This document shows, one piece after another, positions 1 to 8,564 of a stretch of 19,988 bases of DNA; positions within the stretch are counted from its first letter, which is position 1; the number at the start of each line of letters is the position of its first letter. Origin of the DNA: Hymenopellis radicata (taxonomy: Eukaryota; Basidiomycota; Agaricomycetes; Agaricales; Physalacriaceae). The stretch spans positions 1-19,988 of the forward strand of contig JADNRX010000855.1 of NCBI GenBank assembly GCA_015501595.1, written 5' to 3'. The translations under genes and the position numbers were made by a program. The notes below the pieces were generated by a model. That model made no database searches and was not told the origin of the DNA. It was given only the letters and a program-made list of their open reading frames with translations.

Positions 1-130
1 AGGACTCATAGTCGTGCTTGCGGACCAGATCAAGACAGTATTGGGCAGGATTCTCAGCGCCCGCAACAGGCCTTGCTGTCGAATAGACGCGGCGGCCAAA
101 TGCCACCTTTTTGAGGTGCCGTGTGGTCAT
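1..130 (-). CDS. NDUFAF6-like complex I assembly factor, 5' fragment
   Basis: This is the first 43 codons of a minus-strand gene that runs off the left edge of the window. The ATG is the complement of 128-130. The N-terminus is basic and lacks acidic residues (MTTRHLKKVAFGRRVYSTA), as expected for a mitochondrial presequence. It is followed by NPAQYCLDLVRKHDYES, which matches the start of the squalene/phytoene-synthase fold in NDUFAF6-type proteins, where the YC..LVRK.DYE motif opens the domain. Known members act in mitochondria in assembly of respiratory complex I and are not thought to make isoprenoids. The start codon lies 53 bp from the PSF1 start on the other strand, so the two genes probably share a promoter. 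A true phytoene or squalene synthase is possible but less likely, given the presequence and the exact motif. Only the start is visible, so the assignment rests on this one motif. Confidence 0.72.
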   Translation of the reverse strand, partial: MTTRHLKKVAFGRRVYSTARPVAGAENPAQYCLDLVRKHDYES

Positions 131-183
131 GGCAGGAGGCAAAGTCAACGTGACCGTATTTATCATTTTTGGGCACCGACCAC

Positions 184-781
184 ATGAGCGACACGCGTCA
201 GTTTTGCGACCTCGCCAACCAGCTCGTCATCGAGGCACGACGCTCGACACAGACAGACAATCTGCTCAAGTACAACGACTCGCTCGTGCGCTCCATCATC
301 CGCGAGCAGCGCGATCTCGAAAAGGCTGCTCAGCAGTACATGGTCGACGCCGATATGCCACCTCCACCTCTCATCATCTACCAAACGGCCATTGCACGTA
401 ACAAACGGTGTTTACTGGCCTATCACAACCATCGCCTAGAGCGCCTCAAAGATATGTATTGGAACCTGGGTGGCGCGTTGCCACAAATCCTCAATAACAG
501 CGAAACTCGGAGCAAGCTGTCCCCCACGAAGTTGATTTCCTTCGCGAGTACAACACTAGTGTTATGGAATTCCGCTCAGAGTTTTCCTACGAGCTCGATA
601 TCACCGCTGGTATCGCCGTTCCGCCCAAGGACATCAACGTTTCTGTCTTTGTCGTGCGTGACTGCGGGTCATACAGACAGAGCAAGGTAGCATCGATTTC
701 CGTAAAGGACAGCGCTTCATTGTCCGTAAAGCCGATATCGAACACCTTATCACACAAGGATACCTGGAAGAGGTCGCATAA
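184..781 (+). CDS. PSF1: DNA replication complex GINS protein Psf1 (two frame breaks)
   Basis: Psf1 is one of four subunits of the GINS complex, which with Cdc45 and Mcm2-7 forms the replicative helicase in the nucleus. The N-terminal half has the family pattern: LVIEARRS, YNDSLVRSIIREQ, then ARNKRCLLAYHNHRLERLK followed by YW. The C-terminal half is in two other frames: FLREYNTSVMEFRSEF, PPKDINVSVFVVRDCG, then SIDFRKGQRFIVRKADIEHL and ITQGYLEEVA-stop. Frame is lost at a C5 run (521-525) and again near 669-672. Each break is cured by one extra base, giving 600 nt and 199 residues, the normal Psf1 length. There are no introns. The first ATG in frame is at 184. As written the gene would encode a truncated protein; since Psf1 is essential I infer sequencing error rather than a true pseudogene. 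It is divergent from the NDUFAF6-like gene. Confidence 0.9.
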
Positions 782-867
782 GTTCGTCTTTCGCTCTTGA
801 CCATAATTCAATTGCTGAGGACTCAACAGACATATCTTCGTCTAATTTATCCTCTATTTATTGAAAA

Positions 868-1775
868 TGCGCGTGCGTTATCGCAAATGCAATCAATCGA
901 CTGTCGTCCTCCTCCCTCATCAGCGGATGTCCAATGTCAATCTCCTTCGCACGAAGCACCCACATGCCTTCATCAACAGCGACCTAATTTCGCTTCATTC
1001 GTCTCCGGGCTCGTCCTGACCGGCCTCCGTTGGGTGCTACGAAACGCGGCACACCGCTTGCTATAATTTCAGAACGGCTTGCCGTCATGACCACTGGCGG
1101 TCTCATCGACGGCCGCGTCAGGGGTTGCTCGGTACCGACGCATCAATGCTGTGTGTGGTCCGGAATGGAAAGAAGGTCGGGAGCGGTGATGGTAGGCAAC
1201 GCTACGAACACTTTGTACAGCTGTCTGTTACGATGAAGAACATATCGAAGGGTAGCACACCCTTGGAAATATGCGGTGAACAATGTTATCTTTTGTGCTT
1301 CAAACTGGTTTCACGCATCGCTATTGTGCCACAGTTGTAGTAACCTGTGGACGCTGATTGTAAGTTTTTTTCATCACACACAGAGTCTGATTGTGGCGGC
1401 CATTGACCCTGATAATTGTCAAATTGTAGACCGAAAGATATAAGCATCGCCAATCGCTTAAACGCCGAACACTCGTACGCGTACAGAGCGACGCTGTTCA
1501 TGATGCGACACGTCAAACTGCTCTCGTCCTGTTGTGGCGCATCATTGTTATGGGCTTTTGAATGAAGCGTACAATTTCATCTCCACTTTGCGAGCGTTTC
1601 TCATAAGCAATCTATCAAGAAAAGTGAGTCGAAGGTATCAGTCACTTACATGATGCGACACGTCGAAAATTTTCCATCTCAGAGTGTCCTTCCATCATTC
1701 TGCTGGTCCTGGTAGCCACTGCCATCATGACGTTTCTCGAGCAAGAGCCCAACCTGCCAAGTGCTCGCTGATCTT
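868..1775 (+). pseudogene. unidentified coding-like stretch, frame broken
   Basis: No single ORF covers this stretch, but pieces in different plus-strand frames look coding. Examples are ISERLAVMTTGGLIDGRV (about 1065-1120), then LLGTDASMLCVVRNGKKVG (about 1122-1180), LNEAYNFISTLRAF (about 1557-1600) followed by NLSRK and a good gtgagt donor at 1625, and a hydrophobic segment CPSIILLVLVATAIMTFLEQ just before 1760. The jump between the first two pieces is a one-base shift, like those in the identified genes nearby. It may be a real gene with uncorrected indels or a decayed one. I recognise no domain and cannot fix start, stop or exons; the limits are only the outer edges of the coding-like pieces. 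The TA-flanked transposon begins immediately downstream at 1782. Confidence 0.3.
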
Positions 1776-1956
1776 CGCTTGTACAGCTCCGGACAATCAA
1801 AGTCGACAAATTTGATCGATCACTTCAACCATTTATGGGGTGACCTACCCGACCCCCGACGGCCCGATTTTTGTTGGAACGTGAGCAGAAGAGCCCAAAG
1901 AACATTTTGGCACGGGCCAATTTCCTGTAAAGTAGATTTTAAGAAATTCTAGCCTG

Positions 1957-2000
1957 AAAATTTGGCCGTACCCTTAAAACTCGTGGGAAAAACTTCGGAG
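1957..2000 (+). repeat. internal direct repeat of the transposon, copy 1
   Basis: It begins AAAATTTGGCCG and ends TCGTGGGAAAAACTTCGGAG. It pairs with 2309-2351 in the same orientation, with a few substitutions and a one-base length difference. Weaker similarity continues for about 40 bases beyond each copy (a GACTC..TTTTG/A..ATTC..TGAT pattern). Both copies lie inside the TA-flanked element. Confidence 0.7.
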
Positions 2001-2308
2001 ATGGCGGAATCGACTCCTTTTGTTATTCTGATCGTGATGCTGGTAAAAAGAAGAAATTCTAACGAGCGGTTTCTGTGCCAGGAACCAGGGAAAGTTGACC
2101 AATTTTGGTAACTTTCGGTCACGTTGTTGACTTAGCTAACGGTTTTCTTTCGCGCAGAATTCTGTCTATCCTACTACATTCACTGCCTCCCTTGATGCTC
2201 TCATCCTTTTCTACATCAGCCGCATGGGAGACCCTTATGTACCATATCTCACACAATTTCTGCCCTCCAGACCCCAAAGGGGTACACACAATTGATTTTT
2301 TCCGCTCA

Positions 2309-2351
2309 AAAATTTGGCCGAACCCAAAATGTCGTGGGAAAAACTTCGGAG
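2309..2351 (+). repeat. internal direct repeat of the transposon, copy 2
   Basis: Second copy of the 44-bp repeat at 1957-2000. The last 20 bases (TCGTGGGAAAAACTTCGGAG) are identical between the two. The spacing is about 352 bp. Such subterminal or internal repeats can be transposase-binding sites in TA-inserting elements, but nothing here proves that role. Confidence 0.7.
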
Positions 2352-2465
2352 GTACTTTTTTAGACTCTTTTAGCCATTCCGGTTCTGATTCCAAGCTCAG
2401 AATTACTCAAAAAATAGCCGTTCGGGCGCTACCCGGTTTGTCGACTTTGATTGTCCGGAGCTGTA

Positions 2466-2815
2466 ATACTGAGATGCTTGACTTCTTGCAGGGTGTTACT
2501 GGGGCGTTCTTTCCATTTTTGATTCTGATCTCGATAAATCAATTAATAGATTGTCTGGTAACCGCCTCTCAGGTCTTCACGTCGAGTACAATAAGTATGT
2601 CGACCTGTTAATCTATCTCTAGAAGTCAATGAATGAAACAATGAACATCGAACCCTTCAAGTAGTCTCCAAGAATGATTCGAGCCGGAGGAAGACTTGGA
2701 GCTCGTGGAAGTACATCGCGACTAGTGCTCCCGCGCAGATGTGATTTATGACATCGACGAAGACCGCGTTCAAACGAATGAGCGATTGATGTCGTATTTC
2801 TAGTGAAAACATTAA
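2466..2815. other. 350 bp without a recognisable gene
   Basis: This is the stretch between the right end of the transposon and the 3' end of the RING-like gene. All frames are interrupted and I see no RNA gene, tandem repeat or strong promoter signal. The part next to 2816 presumably holds the 3' UTR of the minus-strand RING-like gene. Confidence 0.5.
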
Positions 2816-3535
2816 CTATTGAGTGTCCGTATCTGTAGTCCGAAACGTTAGAGCATAGAGAAACACCATCAACGCTATAGTGCCTAGGGCTCGACTGAGT
2901 ATCGTGCTGGGAGCATTGTCGGTCAAGCGGGTAGCTTTCATAACGAGTATATCTTCCTCAAACGCGTCGTAGTCGTCTTCGGAAGACGCTGGATTCAAAT
3001 TGTCTTGTTCAAAGACCATAGATTTAGTGCTTTCAGTACGAAGGAGGTCCTCCAATGTACAGCGGCGATCGCACGAAGGACAGCGTTCGGAGTTACGAAG
3101 GTGCTGGAGTTGCTCACGTCAGTATTAGTGGTTACAACTGTAAATGTGTTACCTTGGTGAGCTCTTCCACACAGAACGGTAACTGGCAGCAGCTCGTCTG
3201 TGTCGTCTTCGTGGTACTGAGAACTAATGAGATATCATCGCGAGAAAGAGTACAGTAACATACCATTTCCCACAACCACACACTTTCTCAGAGGACGGGG
3301 AGGCGGGCCTGAATTCCCCACCGCTAGGATTGATATCCCAAGACGCTTTCTCTTCTATGGCTGACCGCGGTGGACTCTCAGCACCCAGGTCCAATGCGTA
3401 TTCTATCTCTTCATCGTCAGAATCGTTGTCTGCAACAGAGTGAGGATTGATAGAGTATTCGGGGAGCGTCGTACAGCGTTCTAATTCAAACACAGGCGCT
3501 GGCAGCTCAATATGAGGGGGTTTAATGCGAGGCAT
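2816..3535 (-). CDS. RING-like zinc-finger protein with C-terminal membrane anchor
   Basis: Three exons: 3264-3535, 3153-3216 and 2816-3103, with introns of 47 and 49 bp (gtatgt..ctcag, gtaaca..tccag). They join into 207 residues with all phases closed. The N-terminal 80 residues are acidic and probably disordered. Residues 86-127 carry the cysteine cluster C86-G-C88-G-K-C91, C100-C101, C106, C120-P-S-C123 and C127, resembling a RING finger around PFC and CPSC but lacking the usual central His and one Cys. Residues 179-199 (TILSRALGTIALMVFLYALTF without its last base of context) form one hydrophobic helix with only eight residues after it, a tail-anchor arrangement. A membrane-bound ubiquitin ligase-like role on ER or mitochondria is therefore an inference only. 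The first ATG in frame is complement 3533-3535. No frame break is needed. I do not recognise a named orthologue. Confidence 0.68.
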
Positions 3536-3775
3536 GGTGGTTCGAGACGGAACTAAGAAAATCACGCTCGTGTCACCACCTAATGATCGCCATTACGGCC
3601 CTGAAACTGACGTGATGCGAACTTGTCACCTTCCTCCCACGGTCGCGCCTGGTCGCGCCTGCGCATACACATCTGGAACTTCGCTATCGCTCTATTCTAC
3701 CTCCGATAATCATATGTTCGTATAGACTGTAACATTAGATGCCTTCCGTCTGTCTCCGATGTGCCCATGAACGGT

Positions 3776-5575
3776 CTACGCGGTCACTCGACGATTCGGC
3801 ACGATAGCCCACAACACGGCCATGAACGCCATCATCGCAACAAGCCTGGCAACGTAATTAGGAGATGACGAAATGAAGCGGGAGGATCCTCACAGTGGCT
3901 GCAGACTGTATATTCCTACGCTGTTTGCCATCGCGCCCGTAATGAAAGGGAACAGTGCGCTACCTGCTTGACCAAAGCCCGCTATCCAGCCAATTGAGCC
4001 CGTAAGCAGCCAAGGAGGAAGGATACGACTAGTGTGGTTCATGACGATTGGATACATAGGCCCCAAAACAAAGCCGACGAAGGATACACTAACCCCTCCA
4101 GCGATGATAGATGGAACTACCCAAACTACCACTTCTAAGCTGAAGAAAATGTCAGATTTTCTTCAAAGAAACGAGAAATCTGTGAGCGTACCCAATAGCT
4201 ATAATAGTATACAGGAAGAGGACGCGGCGCTCTCCGATCTATACAATAATTGAGAGAGGTGCCAGGAAGCCTACTTAGCATGCAAACGCACCTTTTTGTT
4301 GACCCGTATCAGTAAGACACGTCCAAGCATCAGGCCTTCCGCGGGATGAGTGTTTGTACCATGCAAGTCTTTCTTTCTTACCTCCAAAGAATCCAGATGA
4401 GATGTATCCCGAAGCTTTGCCACCATGTCGTTCTCGGATTATGAATGTAACGATCCATCCTGGCGATGCGTAAGCCACGATAGTACACCTTCAAAAGGCA
4501 CAGTTTTCACCTCCAATTGTCACCTCAACGCCAACATAAACGAGAATGAACAGCGCGAGGAGATGCACCGTCTTGTTGCCAAGAATCTTACGAAACTCGC
4601 TCTGTCCAACTTCCGTTTCTGCCTTCTCCTTCTCTGCCTCGCCAATTTGGGCTAAACAGTCTGCGAGACAGCGTGAGTGTCAAGAACATGGAGACGTTAT
4701 CCAAGACGTACAATCTTGATCTTTGAAGCGAAAAACGGCAACCAAGAAAATGACGTTGAGGATAGCTATACCAAGCGAAATCATGTAATGGAAGGACCAT
4801 CTTGGAAGATAGGCAAACTGCGTCGCAACCAGCGGAGCGCACAGTGCTCCGAAACCTAAGAGAAATGTTTTTAGAACCCTGAATACTTAGCTTGGGGGAC
4901 ATGTGACCATATGTGGCGTGAAGGTACCCCATTTTGGCTTCTTTGCCCTCGGTAATGCTAGCCACGTAGCCGTTGGCTTGGGCATCCTTGAAAACGGATT
5001 ATCAGGCGGGTTTGATTGAACTGAGTGGCGCGCCTTACTTGGATGGCTAATCCGATGCCACCGATAGTGTAACCAATCAAGAGGACTGGAAACGGAGGAC
5101 CAGGAGCTTGTATGGCGTAAGCTACGACTTGACAGCAAGCACCAAGCACTATCATCTTCCCAAATCCCAGCTTGGGGGACAAGGGCATGTTGATGATAGC
5201 GCCAGAAACGAAGCCCTCCAGGACGGCGTCAGAGAGATGCGGCGTATCTGAGAAATACTTACCACACATGCCAGGATAAAGATCAGAGAGACTATGGTGT
5301 AGTTTACCTGTTCGAATAGTCGATGTGAGTATGTGACACGTGTTCAAACGTTGAGCACCTACATTGTAGACCTCCTCGATCCGGATGAGTAGCGGGCCTG
5401 TGGTGCCGTCATTCCACCCAGCCAGAAACATTAACCAGTGCAGAGCAGCATGCTGGATGTACTCTCGAGTTTTCTGTTTCTTCCTGACAGAGTCAGAGTC
5501 AACTAGCTGAGGAGAAGCTTCCATTCGCGATGCTTCCCCGGTGAGACTTGCGTCGTTCTCTTTTTCACCAGACAT
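3776..5575 (-). CDS. major facilitator superfamily transporter
   Basis: Eleven exons give 430 residues with no frame break: 5363-5575, 5263-5307, 5039-5215, 4908-4986, 4712-4855, 4511-4660, 4382-4459, 4292-4335, 4192-4238, 3894-4139 and 3776-3845. All ten introns are 46-55 bp and GT..AG. The protein has a charged cytosolic N-terminus of about 40 residues, then HWLMFLAGWNDGTTGPLL, the hallmark first helix of the fungal MFS group that includes fucose-permease-like and Bsc6-like proteins. It continues with NYTIVSLIFILACVGFVSGA, LGFGKMIVLGACCQVVAYAI, DAQANGYVA, VEVTIGGWIVTFI, GPMYPIVMNHTSRILP and IAGFGQAGSALFPFITGAMA. It should be an integral membrane transporter of small solutes; the substrate cannot be read from sequence. 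Its start is divergent from the CLYBL-like gene, with 213 bp between start codons. Confidence 0.9.
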
Positions 5576-5788
5576 GTTAGCTATGTGCTAGAGGTGGTAA
5601 GCTTGAGATCGCAGGTACTGGGAAGCGGACCACTGGTGGATGCGTGGATTCGTCAGATTCATAGGGCCGCAGAAATTTCGGAAAAATAGATCATGATCAG
5701 AGAGAGAGTTGTATGCCGCCGGCTAACCGGTGATTAATTTTTGACATGGGGACGGCTGGGGACGGTCACTATTCCCCATACTACCATC
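5576..5788. promoter_or_regulatory. divergent promoter region, MFS transporter / CLYBL-like gene
   Basis: These 213 bp separate two start codons pointing away from each other, so both promoters must lie here or overlap the genes. The stretch holds a perfect 10-bp palindrome GATCATGATC at 5689-5698 and a near-palindrome around CCGGCTAACCGG just after 5715. No TATA box is obvious. A binding protein cannot be named. Confidence 0.45.
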
Positions 5789-7190
5789 ATGTTCCACACT
5801 TGTAGGCGAGCTATCAAGAAATCCTTCGCGTTTAGTCGTATGCTGCATAGCTCTGACTCTGTACTGAGACGATCATACCTCTATGTTCCTTGCTCCAACC
5901 CCCGAATGCTCGAGAAATCAACATCTGTGGATTCAGACGTAATTGTTTACGATCTGGAAGACAGTGTGGCTCCGAAAGACAAGGACTATGCACGAAACAA
6001 TCTTATTCATTTCCTTGGCGTACGCTGAATCAGGTTTTCTGATATCGGAATAGCGCACTGACTCGAAAATGATTTATTACCCCAGACTGGACGCGCACCA
6101 GACCCATCACGAGTAGCAGTCAGGATTAACGACAGAACGACTGAATTCTTCGAGACGGATCTTCATGAAATTAGTAAAGTAAGTGGTCCCTTCGAATGAA
6201 GCACCCGCAACGTTTTCCACTGAGCAGGTACCATTGGTATACGTAGGTCTCTGGGCATTTCACTGGGATTGTGTTACCCAAAGTACATTCCGTCGACTAT
6301 CTCGACCATGTGGCCTCCATAGTGGCAAATTACCCCAGTGTCATTAGTCCGCTGCGGCTTATCTCTAGCGTAGAGAGCGCATTGGCGTTGATGAACATTT
6401 CCGCCATCGCTAGCTGGAAAGCTCGTCGAAGTTGTGTCCTCAGCGCCTTGCTGGCAAGTTGTCGATCGTCTCAGTTGCTTAATCTGACGTGCCGCCGTAG
6501 TTTGCGGCTGAAGACTGTGATTTCAGCATATTTATGATGCGTTTCTGAACTGATAGTGCTCAGATTGCGCGGATACGTCGATCATACGCTCACGCTCAAG
6601 AACAGAACTGTTGTTTACGCGTTCCCAAATTGTCAATGCTGCAAAGGCTCATCGGCTGGAGGCTATAGACATGGTTCGTCTCTACTCTTTACTAATTCGC
6701 GTCTTTTGAGGCCTTTCTTCCAGGTCTGCGTCAACTACAAAGACCACGATTACTTGAAAGACGAATGCCAAGATGGCCGGAGGCTGGGATTTACTGGAAA
6801 GGTTTGTCGAGGGCTTCTTCCTTGTGGGCGTCTTTACACTGTCTACAGCAAGCAATTCATCCCGCTCAAGTCTCCACAATTCAATCGACCTTCGTGCCCA
6901 CTTCAGCCGGTATAGATATAATTTTGCTTCCTCTCAGTGAGCTCTTATACTAAATTTGCTATAGAGATCCTTAGAGCTGCTAAATTGTCCATGGCATGGA
7001 ACAAGCCCATCGATCCCAAAAAGGCGCAATTGGCCTCGACGGCGAGATGATTGACGCTCCATGATTAAACAGGTATGGTTCATGAATTTAAGAGGCTCGT
7101 AAACTGAAATTCGAGTCGCTCACTCAGGCGGAAAGAATCATACATATCGCTCAAGCTGCTGGTCTAGAAATTCCGACCATCACTTCTTGA
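5789..7190 (+). CDS. CLYBL: mitochondrial citrate lyase subunit beta-like protein (HpcH/HpaI family)
   Basis: Nine exons: 5789-6019, 6086-6178, 6247-6453, 6501-6516, 6564-6673, 6724-6801, 6849-6909, 6965-7072 and 7128-7190. They give 322 residues once two single-base breaks in exon 8 (at CC 6989-6990 and CC 7059-7060) are allowed. A basic presequence (FHTCRRAIKKSFAFSR) suggests mitochondria. Family motifs follow in order: RRSYLYVPCSNPRMLEKS, VIVYDLEDSVAP (acidic metal-site residues), RVAVRIND, GIVLPKVHSVDYLDHV, LLFAAEDYCAD, then VCVNYKDHD, GKQAIHPAQV, GAIGLDGEMIDAP and AERIIHIAQAAGLEI. CLYBL in animals is a citramalyl-CoA lyase linked to itaconate and vitamin B12 metabolism; the fungal substrate is inferred. 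Exon 4 is only 16 nt, and the intron before it begins GC rather than GT. The in-frame ATG at 5789 fits the presequence. Confidence 0.88.
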
Positions 7191-7369
7191 ATCTGGCCAG
7201 TAGCTACGTAACGATCTGTCATCGACTTGTCTGTATAATCTGCTTGAGCTGCAGGAATCTTGTTTCGAGTCTCACACGACTCGTAGCGCATGCTATGTAG
7301 TAACGAAAACTCCATAGACTCTGTCGACCGCCGCCGGAGCCTGTTAACTCCATCTGCGAACATTGACTG

Positions 7370-7632
7370 GCAATCCCCCCGGAGACAAAAGTTGAAGCAA
7401 GACGTATTCTGTCATCTGCCAGTATGCTATAAACGCCGGCGAGCGGAATAAAGATACAGAGTTTTTGAGGACTCCACCTTGACTTGACGTGCCATGCCAC
7501 TGTCGACGCGTACACCCCAAAGTGGGTCCGACGTGTAGATAAGCGCACCGTGGACTGCACTCGAAGATGAAAAAAAGCCATCATTCCCTGTCAAGAATGA
7601 AGCGCCAAGCTGTTGAACTACACCACCTCGCA
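7370..7632 (-). mobile_element. tRNA-derived SINE-like repeat, copy 1
   Basis: Read on the minus strand, the head (about 7606-7630) has the box-A-like GTGTAGTTCAACAGCTTGG and a box-B-like CTTCGAGTGC near 7555-7565. The tail (7370-7493) shares three blocks in fixed order with the other two copies: AAGGTGGAGTC, CAGAATACGTC and GGGGATTG. It is the longest copy because of a looser middle. Confidence 0.5.
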
Positions 7633-7725
7633 TGTGTGAGGGTGAGACGAACATGCGACTACCACCGGCGCACAGACAATCAAAACGCAGAACGCAAAAC
7701 ATACAACAATTGGCACCTGATATAA

Positions 7726-7759
7726 GCAGTGTTAACCACTAGGCTAGCCTGCCTCGGAA
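7726..7759 (-). other. isolated tRNA-like box A motif
   Basis: On the minus strand this reads CGAGGCAGGC then TAGCCTAGTGGTTAACAC, a canonical internal polymerase III box A (TRGCNNAGNGG). A weak box-B-like GTTCGTCTC lies about 95 bases further on. The intervening sequence does not fold into a tRNA by eye. It may be the head of another, different SINE, or the 5' part of SINE-like copy 1. Confidence 0.35.
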
Positions 7760-7880
7760 TACTGCTGTACGTTGTTCAACTCCAGGCAATTCGGCGCGTT
7801 ATGACGACAAAAAGGCTGTAACAAGCGATAGACATCACGACAGCGGCCTTGTTACGGTTCAGTCATGCTGCCTAAGAACT

Positions 7881-8075
7881 GCAATCCCCGGGCCCGGAGA
7901 TGAGAGAATGAAGACGTATTCTGCCAGTGTGAACTAGGGCCAGCGGACTCCACTTTAAGCTGGGTAAAGAAACGCGCTATGATTTCGAGGGGGGATAAAC
8001 TGTAGCCAAAAATTGAGTCACCAAGTCCTCTTGTAGAGTTGCAGGCTCAAATTGCTGAGCTACACTGCCTCGGAA
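7881..8075 (-). mobile_element. tRNA-derived SINE-like repeat, copy 2
   Basis: On the minus strand the head contains GTGTAGCTCAGCAATTTGAGC (8055-8073), a good box A in which GCTC and GAGC can pair as a D-stem, and later CCCTCGAAATC (about 7981-7992), box-B-like. It then runs through GCGCGTTTC into the shared tail at 7881-7977 (AAAGTGGAGTCCGCTGG, CAGAATACGTCTTC, GGGGATTG). The GCGCGTTT junction is also present in copy 3. The pairing of tRNA-like head and conserved non-tRNA tail is the SINE layout. Confidence 0.55.
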
Positions 8076-8274
8076 TCTCTGGGATCTAGACGAACTGACC
8101 ATCGAACCGCTAAACGTGAAAAAATGTTGAAGATGCACAAAAGCAATTGTAAGCGCAGAGGCTAGAACTTGCAAGCCAGCGGGAGTTGTTCCCTCCAGGC
8201 GAGGGTCGGCCATGACAAAGAAAATCGCGCCAGGCCTCAACATGTTGCCTAGACGCTGATCCAATGCGCTCTCT

Positions 8275-8485
8275 CCAATCCCCTAAGACAAGAAAACCGA
8301 GACGTACTCTGTCCATGTAGTCAACTTGAACTTGATTTACAGGGACAGCCGACTCCACCTTGACGACGTACGTGCTAAAAAAACGCGCGACGGAGGGACT
8401 CGAGCCTGTGGCTTGCAGAGGCGGATACAACGGGCACTTGCATTCTGTTTCTACATACCAATCAAGTTGCTGTTCAATCCGATGT
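8275..8485 (-). mobile_element. tRNA-derived SINE-like repeat, copy 3
   Basis: On the minus strand the head has AACAGCAACTTGATTGG (about 8463-8480), aligned with the box A region of copy 2. Box-B-like GGCTCGAGTCCC (about 8391-8403) follows, then GCGCGTTTTTTT and the shared tail AAGGTGGAGTCGGCTG, AGAGTACGTCTCG and GGGGATTG down to 8275. The T7 run right after the box-B region resembles a polymerase III terminator, as expected if the head came from a tRNA gene. Confidence 0.55.
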
Positions 8486-8564
8486 ACATAAGAGGAAGCA
8501 AGGGCGCCGCCTTCGCGGTCATTCATATCTGTAGGCGCAAGCCCATTCGCAGGCCAAGATCTTA

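Larger units (their letters stand above)
1782..2465. mobile_element. non-autonomous DNA transposon (MITE-like), TA-flanked
   Basis: The 29 bases at 1782-1810 are the exact reverse complement of 2437-2465. Both outer ends begin TA then CAGCTCCGG, so the likely element is 1784-2463 (680 bp), with 27-bp perfect terminal inverted repeats flanked by a TA dinucleotide. TA target duplications are characteristic of the Tc1/mariner/pogo superfamily. The arms diverge abruptly inside the repeats. The interior has no transposase-like reading frame; the 168-residue ORF at 2105-2611 is low-complexity in hydrophobic residues and crosses the right terminus. The interior instead holds a degenerate direct repeat (1957-2000 and 2309-2351). 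Perfect termini suggest the copy moved fairly recently or is kept functional in trans. The orientation of the element is arbitrary. Confidence 0.75.
7191..8564. other. 1.4 kb gene-free region built of SINE-like repeats
   Basis: The largest ORFs here (155 residues on the minus strand at 8110-8577 and several of 70-121 residues) have no recognisable domain. Their most gene-like segments coincide with a degenerate repeat present three times in the same orientation (7370-7632, 7881-8075 and 8275-8485). I therefore read the region as accumulated retroposed repeats rather than a gene. The part next to 7190 should hold the 3' UTR of the CLYBL-like gene. Confidence 0.55.

Noticed and set aside
3641..3660. 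Perfect tandem 10-mer GGTCGCGCCT x2 between the RING-like and MFS genes
   Set aside because: Only two units; too short to call a satellite or a regulatory array.
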